A DNA stretch of 43,150 bases from Azoarcus sp. (GTDB lineage: Bacteria > Pseudomonadota > Gammaproteobacteria > Burkholderiales > Rhodocyclaceae). Below the pieces are notes generated by a model. That model did not search any database. It saw only the letters and a list, made by a program, of their open reading frames with translations, and was not told where the DNA came from. The translations under genes and the position numbers were made by a program. Positions within the stretch are counted from its first letter, which is position 1. Every line of letters begins with the position of its first letter. Below, piece after piece: positions 33,295 through 41,474 of this stretch. Where the stretch lies: the NCBI GenBank assembly GCA_031289095.1, contig JAITQD010000087.1, forward strand, positions 1 to 43,150, read 5' to 3'.

Positions 33295-33947
33295 CGCGCG
33301 CCCAGCAGCATGCGTTCCAGTTCGTGTGGCGTGGCCGCCTCGCGCCAGCGCGCCGCCATTGCCGTCGCGCGTGGGTTGCCGTAGCCCCAGGTTGCGGCGA
33401 TGAAGGGCAGGCCGTTGGCTTCGGCGGCCACGCCGTCCTCAATGCGGTCGCCTACGTAAACCGCCTGCGTCGCGTCGATGCGGCGGTCGGCGAGCAGGCG
33501 GGCGATCATCGCCGCTTTGTCGGGCAGGCGCGGCGTGAACAGGTCGAGTGCGTAAACCGTGTCGAAGCAGGTACTCCAGCCCAGGTGGTCGAGAATCAGC
33601 CGGGTGGGGTGGATGCGTTTGTTGGTGGCGATGTGTTGTTCGTGTCCCGCCGCGCGCAAGGCCGTCAGCAATTTGTCGATGCCGGGATAGGCGGCGGTCT
33701 CCAGCAGGCCGCCCGCATCGTAACTTTGCTTGAAGGCTTCGGAGAGCCGCCCGATGAGTGCGGCATCGTGGCTGCCGGTGAGCAGACGTAAGGTTTCGGT
33801 GATCGGAGGGCCGACGATATCCGCGTCGATGCGCCGTACCGGCACGATGCCGCAGGCGGCGAACGCCGTGCGGTAGCTGGCGAGAATGGCGGCGGCGGAG
33901 TCGATCAGGGTGCCGTCGAGGTCGAAGACGATGTGGGTGGGAGGCAT
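33291..33947 (-). CDS. HAD-superfamily phosphatase, phosphoglycolate-phosphatase-like
   Basis: 218 residues from ATG 33947; a longer open frame continues upstream through thiL but has no function. Motif I is VFDLDGTLIDS (residues 7-17), motif II the ATNKR segment, and motif III/IV YVGDRIEDGVAA. The helical cap lies between I and II. It resembles Gph/PGP-type phosphatases but could act on other phosphomonoesters. It is cotranscribed with rpfE and recJ by overlap, and lies 61 bases after thiL. Confidence 0.88.
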   Translation of the reverse strand: MPPTHIVFDLDGTLIDSAAAILASYRTAFAACGIVPVRRIDADIVGPPITETLRLLTGSHDAALIGRLSEAFKQSYDAGGLLETAAYPGIDKLLTALRAAGHEQHIATNKRIHPTRLILDHLGWSTCFDTVYALDLFTPRLPDKAAMIARLLADRRIDATQAVYVGDRIEDGVAAEANGLPFIAATWGYGNPRATAMAARWREAATPHELERMLLGAR

Positions 33948-34008
33948 GCGGAAAGCGGATGGTGCAAAGCGGGGATTATCCGGGAAGTAAACTGGCCCGT
34001 CACCTTTG

Positions 34009-34998
34009 TCAGGCCATTGCGCTGCCGTTTGGATTGCGACTTGCAGGCATGAAATGGTCGTAGCTGCTCGTCCCGGGGACGTGCAGGCCGCCGTCGGCTT
34101 CACGCAGCAGTACCGGCCCGGCGTGGGCAGTAAGCTGGCCGATACGGAAAACTGGCAGGTCGAGACGGCGGGCAAGCGCTGCAATAGCATCGCGCGCCGC
34201 AGGCGGGGCGGCGAAAAGCAGTTCGTAATCGTCGCCGCCCGTGAGCAGGCAGCGACGGGCGAATGCTTCGTCCGCGCCCGTTTCGCGTAGCGCCGCTGTG
34301 GGTAGGGCGGTTGCATCGAGCGTTGCGCCAAGGGCAGAGTGTTCACATAAGTGGCCGAGGTCGCCGACGAGACCGTCGGAAACGTCGAGCATCGCATGCG
34401 CCAGCCCGCGTAGCGCCAGCCCCAGTTCGAGGCGCGGTGTTGGACGGTGCAGGGCGGCGAGGGCGCGGGAAGCGTCGGCGAGGCGCGCGCGTCCTTGCAG
34501 GTGGGCCAGCCCCAGCGCCGCCAGTCCCGGCTGGCCGGAAATCCACAGATCGTCTCCAGGCCGGCCTCCGGCGCGGGTGATCGCCGCGCCCGCCGGGACT
34601 TCACCGAACAGGGTCACGGTCATGGCGAGCGGCCCGCGCGTGGTGTCGCCGCCGACGATGTCCACGCCATATCGGTTGGCGCAATCGAAAAAGCCGTCGG
34701 CGAACGCTGCGAGCCATTTTTCGTCCGCGCCGGGCAGGGTAATGGCGAGCGTCGCCCAGCGCGGCGCGGCTCCCATTGCCGCCAGATCGGAAAGATTGAC
34801 CGCCAGCGTTTTCCAGCCCAAGTCGCGCGGCGCGGTGTCGGGGAAGAAGTGCGTGCCAGCCACGAGCGTGTCGGTCGTCACCGCTAGTTGCATGTCCGCT
34901 GCGACTCTGACGAGCGCTGCGTCATCGCCGACGGCGAGATCGGTGTGCAGGCTTGGGCGGGTGAAATGGCGGCGGATGAGGTCGAATTCGGAGGGCAT
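34009..34998 (-). CDS. thiL: Thiamine-monophosphate kinase
   Basis: 329 residues. N-terminal EFDLIRRHF and GDDAAL, then TTDTLVAGTHF, KTLAVNLSDLAAMGA, VGGDTTRGPLAMTVT and the C-terminal MLDVSDGLVGDLGH, LLTGGDDYEL are the standard ThiL blocks. It phosphorylates thiamine monophosphate to the diphosphate in the cytoplasm. Length is typical. No TPP riboswitch was recognised upstream. It is the first gene of the thiL-HAD-rpfE-recJ row. Confidence 0.95.
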   Translation of the reverse strand: MPSEFDLIRRHFTRPSLHTDLAVGDDAALVRVAADMQLAVTTDTLVAGTHFFPDTAPRDLGWKTLAVNLSDLAAMGAAPRWATLAITLPGADEKWLAAFADGFFDCANRYGVDIVGGDTTRGPLAMTVTLFGEVPAGAAITRAGGRPGDDLWISGQPGLAALGLAHLQGRARLADASRALAALHRPTPRLELGLALRGLAHAMLDVSDGLVGDLGHLCEHSALGATLDATALPTAALRETGADEAFARRCLLTGGDDYELLFAAPPAARDAIAALARRLDLPVFRIGQLTAHAGPVLLREADGGLHVPGTSSYDHFMPASRNPNGSAMA

Positions 34999-35018
34999 GG
35001 AGGGCGGTGACGTAGTGG

Positions 35019-35046
35019 CTCCGTTCGGCGCTTCGCGCTGCCGGAG
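35019..35046. other. Hairpin near the thiL start
   Basis: CTCCG (35019-35023) and CGGAG (35042-35046) enclose an inner GCGC-TTC-GCGC stem (35028-35038). It lies 20 bases upstream of thiL. There is no T-tract; a REP-like origin is possible. The rest of 34999-35284 holds no gene. Confidence 0.35.
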
Positions 35047-35204
35047 GTGAAGGGCAGACGGATTCTACGGGGAAGACATCTGCCGGGGGATTTCTCACGC
35101 CGCCTGGTTCTTCCTTTTGGTGTTTCGCGCCTGACAAGGGTGGGGGGAGCGCGGGCGAGGCAGAAAGCCTTCCCAGGAGGGATGCTGGCGCGAGAAAACG
35201 TAAA

Positions 35205-35233
35205 TTGCCCGCCGCTTCAGGGGCGACTAAGAT
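35205..35233 (+). promoter_or_regulatory. Candidate sigma-70 promoter of alaA
   Basis: TTGCCC (35205-35210) and TAAGAT (35228-35233) are separated by exactly 17 bases; both match the sigma-70 boxes at four of six or better. The start would be near 35240, about 45 bases upstream of alaA. Confidence 0.5.
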
Positions 35234-35284
35234 AGCTCCTTTTCGCCGTTCGCATTTGCGGCATGGCGCGATGCAAGGGAGGTC

Positions 35285-36607
35285 ATGAAAGTGGCGACGA
35301 AAACGAATCCGGACACGACGGCAAACCCGAACGGGCTGGCGGAATTGATCGCCGCCGCTGCACCCGACGTCGATCCGGCACGCCGCCCGATTTTCAAGTC
35401 GAACAAGCTCGCCGACGTCTGTTACGACATCCGCGGCCCGGTGCTGACCCTTTCCCGCCAGATGGAGGATGAGGGGCACAAGATCATCAAGCTCAACATT
35501 GGCAACCTGGCGTCCTTCGGATTCGACGTGCCCGAGGAAATCCAGATGGACATGATCCGAAACCTGCCGTATTCCTCGGGTTATTCAGATTCCAAAGGCA
35601 TTTTTTCTGCGCGCAAGGCGGTGATGCACTACACGCAGCAAAAAGGGATCAAGGGGGTCGATGTCGAGGATATTTATATTGGCAACGGCGTCTCCGAACT
35701 CATCGCCATGGCGATGAACGCGCTGCTCAACGCCGGTGACGAGGTGCTGGTGCCCGCGCCCGACTATCCGTTGTGGACGGCGGCGGTGTCGCTGTCGGGC
35801 GGGCGTCCCGTGCATTACCTGTGCGACGAGGGGGCGGGCTGGCTGCCCGATCTTGCCGACATCCGCGCCAAGATCACGCCCAATACGCGCGCGCTCGTCA
35901 TCATCAATCCCAACAACCCGACCGGCGCGATTTACCCGGACGAGGTGCTGAAGGAAATCGTCGCCATCGCGCGCGAGCACGATCTCATTCTTTACGCTGA
36001 CGAGGTCTACGACAAGGTGCTTTACGAAGGGGCGACGCATACGTCGCTCGCGGCGCTTTCCGAGGATGTGCTGACCATTGTCCTCAATGGCTTGTCGAAA
36101 AATTACCGCGCCTGTGGCTATCGCGCCGGCTGGATGGTGGTGTGCGGCGACAAGCACCATGCGCGCGATTACATCGAGGGGCTGGAGATGCTGGCCTCGA
36201 TGCGTCTGTGCGCCAACGTGCCCGGCCAGTACGCGATTCAGACTGCGCTTGGCGGCTACCAGAGCATCGACGACCTGGTGTGCGAGGGCGGTCGGCTGCG
36301 GCGGCAGCGCGATCTGGCGTGGGAGTTGCTCACCGCAATTCCGGGCGTGAGCTGCGTCAAGCCGCAGGCAACGCTGTACATGTTCCCGAGGCTCGATCCC
36401 GGGCTGTACCCGATCGACGACGATCAGGCGTTCATCACCGAACTGCTGGAAGCCGAAAAGGTGCTGTTGGTGCAGGGCACGGGCTTCAACTGGCCGCACC
36501 CCGATCATTTCCGGCTGGTTTTTTTGCCTTACGAAGAAGATTTGCGCGAAGCCGTCGGGCGCATCGCGCGTTTTCTCGATGGCTATCGCAAGCGGCATGG
36601 AAACTGA
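35285..36607 (+). CDS. alaA: Alanine aminotransferase AlaA
   Basis: 440 residues. Close to E. coli AlaA (YfbQ): CYDIRGPVL, LNIGNLASFGFD, YSDSKGIFSARKAV, PAPDYPLWTAAVSLSGG, INPNNPTGAIYP, LSKNYR with the PLP lysine K272, and EKVLLVQGTGFNWPHPDHFR. It makes alanine from pyruvate with glutamate. It has about 35 residues before the AlaA start, with no internal Met there, so the extension seems real. The ATG at 35285 is only two bases after GGAGG; a GTG at 35291 has better spacing and may be the true start. It overlaps the GNAT gene by one base. Confidence 0.92.
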   Translation: MKVATKTNPDTTANPNGLAELIAAAAPDVDPARRPIFKSNKLADVCYDIRGPVLTLSRQMEDEGHKIIKLNIGNLASFGFDVPEEIQMDMIRNLPYSSGYSDSKGIFSARKAVMHYTQQKGIKGVDVEDIYIGNGVSELIAMAMNALLNAGDEVLVPAPDYPLWTAAVSLSGGRPVHYLCDEGAGWLPDLADIRAKITPNTRALVIINPNNPTGAIYPDEVLKEIVAIAREHDLILYADEVYDKVLYEGATHTSLAALSEDVLTIVLNGLSKNYRACGYRAGWMVVCGDKHHARDYIEGLEMLASMRLCANVPGQYAIQTALGGYQSIDDLVCEGGRLRRQRDLAWELLTAIPGVSCVKPQATLYMFPRLDPGLYPIDDDQAFITELLEAEKVLLVQGTGFNWPHPDHFRLVFLPYEEDLREAVGRIARFLDGYRKRHGN

Positions 36608-37053
36608 TGGTGTGCTCGATCATCAGCGTCGTTGATGAGGCGGCGATGGCGGAGTGGCTGCCCAGGGCAGAAGCGGTTCACCGCCAGTTGCGCGACCGCC
36701 TGCCGCCCGGTTTCGATGCTTATCGCACGGTGCTGGAACGGGTGCTCGCAGGCGGCGCCCGTCTCGATCTGGCGGTGGAAGGCGAGGCGGTCAGGGGGCT
36801 AGCGCTCTGGCGCATCATCGAAAACACTTATGAGGGACGGCGGCTGTACGTGGACGATCTGGTCACGGATGCCGCCTGCCGCTCGCAGGGCGTCGGGCAT
36901 GCCCTGGTGAACTGGCTGGCGCAACAGGCCAGAATCTTGTCCTGCACCGCGCTGGCGCTGGATTCCGGTGTGCAGCGTGCTGCGGCGCACCGTTTTTACT
37001 TTCGGGAAGGCTTCATCATCCCTTCATTTTGTTTCAGGAAAACGCTTACATGA
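36607..37053 (+). CDS. GNAT-family N-acetyltransferase
   Basis: 148 residues; the ATG shares a base with the alaA stop. Motif A is VTDAACRSQGVGHALVNWL (RSQGVGHA at 92-99, the acetyl-CoA loop) after strand RRLYVDDL, and the C-terminal AALDSG...HRFYFREGF block ends the fold. The acceptor substrate cannot be predicted. Its stop overlaps the hom start (ATGA), so the three genes form a coupled row. Confidence 0.85.
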   Translation: MVCSIISVVDEAAMAEWLPRAEAVHRQLRDRLPPGFDAYRTVLERVLAGGARLDLAVEGEAVRGLALWRIIENTYEGRRLYVDDLVTDAACRSQGVGHALVNWLAQQARILSCTALALDSGVQRAAAHRFYFREGFIIPSFCFRKTLT

Positions 37054-38357
37054 AACCGATCAACGTGGGCCTTCTGGGTATTGGCACAGTCGGCGGCGGC
37101 ACTTTTACCGTTCTCAAACGCAACGCGGACGAAATCGCGCGCCGGGCGGGACGCGAAATTCGCATTGCCACGGTGGCGGACAGAAACATCGAACGCGCGC
37201 GCTCGCTCGTGGGGGATGACGTCAGGCTCACCGACGACGCTTTTGCGGTGGTGCGCGACCCGGAAATCGACATCGTGATCGAATTGATCGGTGGCTACAC
37301 GGTGGCGAAAGACTTGGTGCTGGCGGCCATCGAGCACGGCAAGCACGTCGTCACCGCCAACAAGGCGCTGCTGGCCGTGCATGGCAACGAAATTTTTGCC
37401 GCCGCGCGCCAGCGCGATGTGATGGTGGCCTTCGAGGCGGCGGTGGCCGGCGGCATTCCCATCATCAAGGCGCTGCGCGAGGGGCTTTCCGCCAACCGCA
37501 TCCAGTGGGTGGCAGGGATCATCAATGGCACCACCAATTTCATTCTCTCCGAGATGCGCGACAAGGGGCTGCCCTTCGCCGAGGTGCTGAAAGAAGCGCA
37601 AGCGCTCGGTTATGCCGAGGCCGATCCCACGTTTGACATCGAGGGGGTGGATGCCGCGCACAAGGCGACGATCATGAGCGCTATCGCCTTCGGCATTCCG
37701 ATGCAGTTCGACCGTGCGCACATCGAAGGCATCACCCGTCTCGAATCCATCGACATTGCTTACGCCGAGCAACTGGGTTATCGCATCAAGCTCCTGGGCA
37801 TCGCCCGCCGCCGCGAGCAGGGGGTGGAACTGCGTGTGCATCCGACGCTGATTCCGGCCAAACGCTTGCTCGCCAACGTCGAAGGGGCAATGAACGCGGT
37901 GCTGGTGCAGGGCGATGCCGTTGGCGCTACGCTCTATTACGGGAAGGGGGCAGGGGCGGAGCCCACCGCCAGCGCGGTGATCGCCGATCTCATCGACATC
38001 ACGCGACTCCACACCGCCGACCCCGAGCACCGTGTGCCGCACCTCGCCTTCCAGCCCGACCAAGTGCGGAATGTGCCGGTGTTGCCGATCGGGGAAACGG
38101 TCACCTCCTATTACCTGCGCCTGCGGGTGTTGGACAAGCCCGGCGTGCTCGCCGACGTCACCCGCATCCTCGCCGACGGCGGCATTTCGATAGACGCCAT
38201 GGTTCAGAAGGAGGCGGGCGAGGGCGAATCGCAGACCGACATCATCATCCTCACGCACCGGACGGTGGAGAAAAACGCCGACGCCGCACTCGCACGGATC
38301 GAGGCGCTCGATGCGGTGCAGGGGAAGGTGACGCGGTTACGGCTGGAGACGCTGTGA
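37050..38357 (+). CDS. hom: Homoserine dehydrogenase
   Basis: 435 residues from ATG 37050 with AGGAA upstream. The NAD(P) loop GIGTVGGG lies at 10-17; VTANKALLAVHG, GGIPIIKALREGLSANRI, GIINGTTNFILSEM and DPTFDIEGVDAAHKA form the catalytic core, and a C-terminal ACT domain (YYLRLRVLDKPGVLADVTRI) is present for feedback control, as in monofunctional Hom of this group. It reduces aspartate semialdehyde to homoserine for Thr and Met. Many relatives have thrC right after hom; here the next gene is convergent and unrelated. Confidence 0.95.
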   Translation: MKPINVGLLGIGTVGGGTFTVLKRNADEIARRAGREIRIATVADRNIERARSLVGDDVRLTDDAFAVVRDPEIDIVIELIGGYTVAKDLVLAAIEHGKHVVTANKALLAVHGNEIFAAARQRDVMVAFEAAVAGGIPIIKALREGLSANRIQWVAGIINGTTNFILSEMRDKGLPFAEVLKEAQALGYAEADPTFDIEGVDAAHKATIMSAIAFGIPMQFDRAHIEGITRLESIDIAYAEQLGYRIKLLGIARRREQGVELRVHPTLIPAKRLLANVEGAMNAVLVQGDAVGATLYYGKGAGAEPTASAVIADLIDITRLHTADPEHRVPHLAFQPDQVRNVPVLPIGETVTSYYLRLRVLDKPGVLADVTRILADGGISIDAMVQKEAGEGESQTDIIILTHRTVEKNADAALARIEALDAVQGKVTRLRLETL

Positions 38358-38374
38358 CGCGCTGACCGCGCGTG

Positions 38375-39172
38375 TCATTCGCGCGAGTGGATTTCGCGCT
38401 CGGTCTGGTAAATGTAACGCTGGATCTGATTGGCGGCCTGGGCGGGTAGGGCGACGAAGCCGCAGCCGAGGCGTAGCGTTTCCGTGCCGTTGCCGAGGAT
38501 GCGGCGGCCATGGTTGCGGACTTCGAGATTGATGCCAACGAGGTCGCCGGGCAACTTCAGGTGGCAGCCGTTGATCGTGTCACCCACAGCAGGTGGAGCC
38601 TTGCTGGCCGGAATCTCCACCGACAGACCGCCCACGCTGATGTCGATGACCGGCACTTCGATTGTCCGCTTGTGACTTTGGGTGTCGCCGGATTTTCGCT
38701 CCTGCGCGGGCAGGATACATTTCAGGTCATGGGAAAGCGGTACTTGCAGGCGGAAAGCGTCACGCCGTTGCAGGCGCAGGATTTCCGTGGGAATGGGGGT
38801 GGCGAGCGCGCCGCGGCCTTCGATCGGCACGTCGGCGCTGTGGGTGAGCCGGAACTGGATGCGAATCCGGTTCAACTGGGTGACGCACAGCAGGCGCTCG
38901 GCCTCCAGGGTGCGGCGATGGATGGTTTCGTTCGGGCTGGCATCGAGAAAGATCCATTCCTCGTCATCGGAAAGCGTGAGGATGGTGCTGAGGAAGGAGA
39001 GACCTCCGGGGAGCAGGTGGACACTGATGAGGGCGCGGGCGTCGATCAGTTCCTGCAACAGACGGCGCACCTGGCTGCGTCCGCGCAGCAGGTAATGCTC
39101 CAGATCGTCTCCCTGCACGGGGGGGATGGGGAGATCGCCATGCTCGTCATTGGCTTTATTTGACATTGGCAT
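38375..39172 (-). CDS. ycgR: PilZ-domain c-di-GMP receptor (YcgR-like flagellar brake)
   Basis: 265 residues from ATG 39172 (a second ATG at 39166 is possible; neither has a clear ribosome site). An N-terminal YcgR-type domain (residues about 40-130) is followed by PilZ: RRDAFR at 136-141 and DISVGG at 177-182 are the RxxxR and (D/N)xSxxG c-di-GMP motifs, both intact. YcgR slows flagellar rotation when c-di-GMP is high. It is 91 bases downstream of the flhB'-like gene on the same strand, which supports a flagellar role. Confidence 0.88.
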   Translation of the reverse strand: MPMSNKANDEHGDLPIPPVQGDDLEHYLLRGRSQVRRLLQELIDARALISVHLLPGGLSFLSTILTLSDDEEWIFLDASPNETIHRRTLEAERLLCVTQLNRIRIQFRLTHSADVPIEGRGALATPIPTEILRLQRRDAFRLQVPLSHDLKCILPAQERKSGDTQSHKRTIEVPVIDISVGGLSVEIPASKAPPAVGDTINGCHLKLPGDLVGINLEVRNHGRRILGNGTETLRLGCGFVALPAQAANQIQRYIYQTEREIHSRE

Positions 39173-39263
39173 GCTATTCGATTCGGTAAGACGATTCAGT
39201 GAGCACTTGCATGGTATGGCATGGCATGCCTTCCCTTATATCACGACACGGTGTCCGTCACCT

Positions 39264-39578
39264 TTAATTTTGCCCGGCGAGTGTGCTGAATTCTGGGGGC
39301 GGCGGCGCATCGCCCGCTTCGATGCGGTAGAGCCAAGCCAACAGTTCGGCGATCACGGCATAGAGTTGCGGCGGAATGTGCGCGTCGAGATCGACTTGCA
39401 TCAACAGGGAAACGAGTTCGGGCGACTCATGTACGTAAACGCCGGCTTCGCGGGCGCGCTCGATGATTTCCCGCGCGACCAAGCCGCGCCCTTTGGCGAC
39501 GACCGTCGGAGCGCTGTCGCCTGGGGCGTAGGTAAGGGCGACGGCTTCGTCGCGCGAAGTGAATTCTTCAGCGGCCAT
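39264..39578 (-). CDS. FlhB C-terminal-domain-like protein
   Basis: 104 residues from ATG 39578. It matches the cytoplasmic FlhB/YscU domain after the NPTH cleavage point: AVALTYAPGDSAPTVVAKG, VAREIIERAREAGVYVHESPELVSLLMQVDL and IPPQLYAVIAELLAWLY. The membrane part and NPTH are absent, so it is the known stand-alone FlhB'-type gene found beside fliK. Full FlhB switches export specificity at hook completion; this short form may assist or regulate it. It overlaps fliK by 11 bases. Confidence 0.85.
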   Translation of the reverse strand: MAAEEFTSRDEAVALTYAPGDSAPTVVAKGRGLVAREIIERAREAGVYVHESPELVSLLMQVDLDAHIPPQLYAVIAELLAWLYRIEAGDAPPPPEFSTLAGQN

Positions 39579-40800
39579 CGCGGCGCTCCACCACCATGCC
39601 GGTGAGCGGCACGCCGGCTGCCGCCAGCGCCTCGGCCAGCTCGTCTCGGTGCTTTTCGAAAATCGCTGCGATGCTGTCATCATCTACGCCGAGCCGCAGG
39701 GCGACGCCGCCCGCATTCAGGCGTACGCAGGCTTCGACGCCGCCGAGGCGGGGCAGGCGCAGGCGCAGGGTGGTGTTCCATTCCTGGACGTCTTCCTCGC
39801 CGCCGGGGCGGCCTTCACCGCGTGGGTCTTCGATGATCCATTCGAATGCCTGTCCCGCCCATGCCATGCCGTGCCAGACGTATTGCTGGCTGGCGAGCGT
39901 TTCGAGTTGCTGATGTACGATGGGCAGCAGGCGCTCGGCGATCGGGCCGCGCGGGGCGTTGTCGGCGGGCTGCCCGGTGATGCGGGCGACGGGTTCTTCC
40001 TGGCGCGCCAGCGCCTGCACGGCGGCATTGGCCGCGCCTGCCGCTGCTCCCGTGCTGCCCGGCGTCTGCGCGGAAGACGCCGCGCCAGTGTTGGCGGCGG
40101 ACGCCGGTGCGGATGCTGTGCCGGCGCTGCTGGCCGGCGGCTGTCCTGGCGGTTGCATGCCCTGGGTTTGAGGCTCGCGCGCCAGTGTGGCGAGGTCGAT
40201 TTTCCCCGCCAGCCATTGCACCAGGTGCGATTCGTAGAACAGGCCGCTTTGCGCCAGCGCCTGACGCAGCATGGGCGCGAGTTGGGCGTTGATGCCGATT
40301 TGCGCGCCAGCGGCGATCTGGGTGCTGGAAGCAGTCTGGGCGGCGGTGTTCGCCGTGGCGGGTGGGGCGCCGATGAAGGGGGTTCCGTTCGCCAGTGTTG
40401 CGGGTTTGGCGGCGGGCTGGCCGGTGAGCAGAAAGCTGATGAGTTGTCCAGTCGGACTCAGATTGGAGCGGGCCGATCCGGCGAGCGCCGCGTTGTCGCT
40501 TGCCAGCCGCGACAGCACCATTTTGGGAGTGACGTCAGTGGCGATCAGTTCGAGCGTATCGCCCGGCTGGGCCGATGCGTTGAGCGCCAGCGTGACCTGC
40601 TGCCCCGCGACCAGGGCGCGAAAAGTGCCGTCGGGCAGCGTGCGTTGCAGGGTGGCGAGAAACCGCCGCCCCGGCAACAGTTCCTGCAACTGGGTCTGGA
40701 TTTCGCGTGTGCGCTGTAACTCCCCCACCGGCGGTGAAGTCTCGAAAAGACTGGCTTCATGCAGAAAACGCAGGCGGGCGGCGAGATCCGAGGGAATCAT
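39568..40800 (-). CDS. fliK: Flagellar hook-length control protein FliK-like
   Basis: 410 residues. The middle (about 120-280) is Ala/Pro/Gln/Thr-rich and low in complexity, as in FliK rulers; the C-terminal folded domain (about 310-410) has WAGQAFEWIIEDP, LRLRLPRLGGVEACVRLNAGGVALRLGV, and a coiled helix EKHRDELAEALAAAGVPL. It is exported and measures the hook, then signals through FlhB. A separate FliK may exist elsewhere in the genome. It overlaps the flhB'-like gene by 11 bases, consistent with their functional link. Confidence 0.82.
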   Translation of the reverse strand: MIPSDLAARLRFLHEASLFETSPPVGELQRTREIQTQLQELLPGRRFLATLQRTLPDGTFRALVAGQQVTLALNASAQPGDTLELIATDVTPKMVLSRLASDNAALAGSARSNLSPTGQLISFLLTGQPAAKPATLANGTPFIGAPPATANTAAQTASSTQIAAGAQIGINAQLAPMLRQALAQSGLFYESHLVQWLAGKIDLATLAREPQTQGMQPPGQPPASSAGTASAPASAANTGAASSAQTPGSTGAAAGAANAAVQALARQEEPVARITGQPADNAPRGPIAERLLPIVHQQLETLASQQYVWHGMAWAGQAFEWIIEDPRGEGRPGGEEDVQEWNTTLRLRLPRLGGVEACVRLNAGGVALRLGVDDDSIAAIFEKHRDELAEALAAAGVPLTGMVVERRDGR

Positions 40801-40830
40801 GCTATGGCTTCCAATCCTGTCTCATGCCGA

Positions 40831-41202
40831 TCATCCGGGGGCGTCGAGGCTGCCATAAGCGCCACGCAGGGCGCGCCCTTTGACTTCGGAGGCCAGTTGC
40901 TGGCGCGTATCTTCGCGCGCCGGCTCCACGTAATCGCGGATTTCGCGGTCGAGAACCTGGATGCGGGTGAGCAGTTCCATCAGCGCCTTCACATCTCCTG
41001 GCTCTGGGGTTCCCGCGTCCTTTGACGCCGCTTGGGCGACAGCCGCATCACGAAGTGCCGCCGCCTGATGCTCGATTCCGGCCAGGCGCTCCCAGTCGCG
41101 CGCGCGCGCCGTTTCGAGCATGGTCTCGTACAGCGCCAGAAGTGCGCGCCCTTCTTGCAGGCTCAGGAGGCGCATCCCTGTTTTGTGCTTCGGTGCGATC
41201 AT
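40831..41202 (-). CDS. Flagellar chaperone FliT-like protein
   Basis: 123 residues from ATG 41202 after AGGGAGG; a longer frame reaches upstream but is not needed. The protein is helical: ALLALYETMLETARARDWERLAGIEHQAAALRD is the FliT-like hairpin, and IQVLDREIRDYVEPARED is the second helix pair. FliT holds the cap protein FliD before export. Similarity is by layout and position (upstream of fliK, behind a sigma-28-like promoter), so the name is tentative. Confidence 0.65.
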   Translation of the reverse strand: MIAPKHKTGMRLLSLQEGRALLALYETMLETARARDWERLAGIEHQAAALRDAAVAQAASKDAGTPEPGDVKALMELLTRIQVLDREIRDYVEPAREDTRQQLASEVKGRALRGAYGSLDAPG

Positions 41203-41386
41203 TGGTCGTGTTCCTCCCTGTGTGTCCGTGCATCCTATACTTTGAACTTGCCGGTTTCTGTGCGAACTTCCTGCGCCATGGCTCCGATTTTGCTCACGAA
41301 TGCGACCGTGCATCGGACAGACCGCATGTGCGTCCGTTCCGGGCATCGCTGGTTTCCAAATGTGGTTTGCAGTACTCCTACGACGG

Positions 41387-41413
41387 GTAACGGGGGTTTG
41401 CGTCAAAACTTTA
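41387..41413 (-). promoter_or_regulatory. Candidate sigma-28 (FliA) promoter
   Basis: On the - strand TAAAGTTT (41413-41406), a perfect -35 box, is followed after exactly 11 bases by CCCGTTAC, which fits GCCGATAA at five of eight. It lies about 185 bases before the FliT-like gene. The rest of 41203-41474 holds no gene. Confidence 0.5.
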
Positions 41414-41474
41414 GGGAACGGTCTGTATAACCTCCTTCTGCATGTTGGCGCGCTGTGCGCCCGCAGGTGCACCA

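Noticed and set aside
33948-34604. Upstream extension of the HAD phosphatase frame
   Set aside because: It runs through thiL in another frame; the HAD motif starts at 33947.
34999-35284. TPP riboswitch upstream of thiL
   Set aside because: The conserved CTGAGA and related core segments are not seen; only a GC-rich hairpin is present.
38358-38374. Terminator between hom and the PilZ gene
   Set aside because: Only 17 bases separate the convergent stops, and no stem with a T-run was found.
39173-39263. Sigma-28-like site (TAAAGGTG-N11-GTCGTGAT) before the PilZ gene
   Set aside because: Both boxes are weak (6/8 and 4/8), so I do not list it as a promoter.
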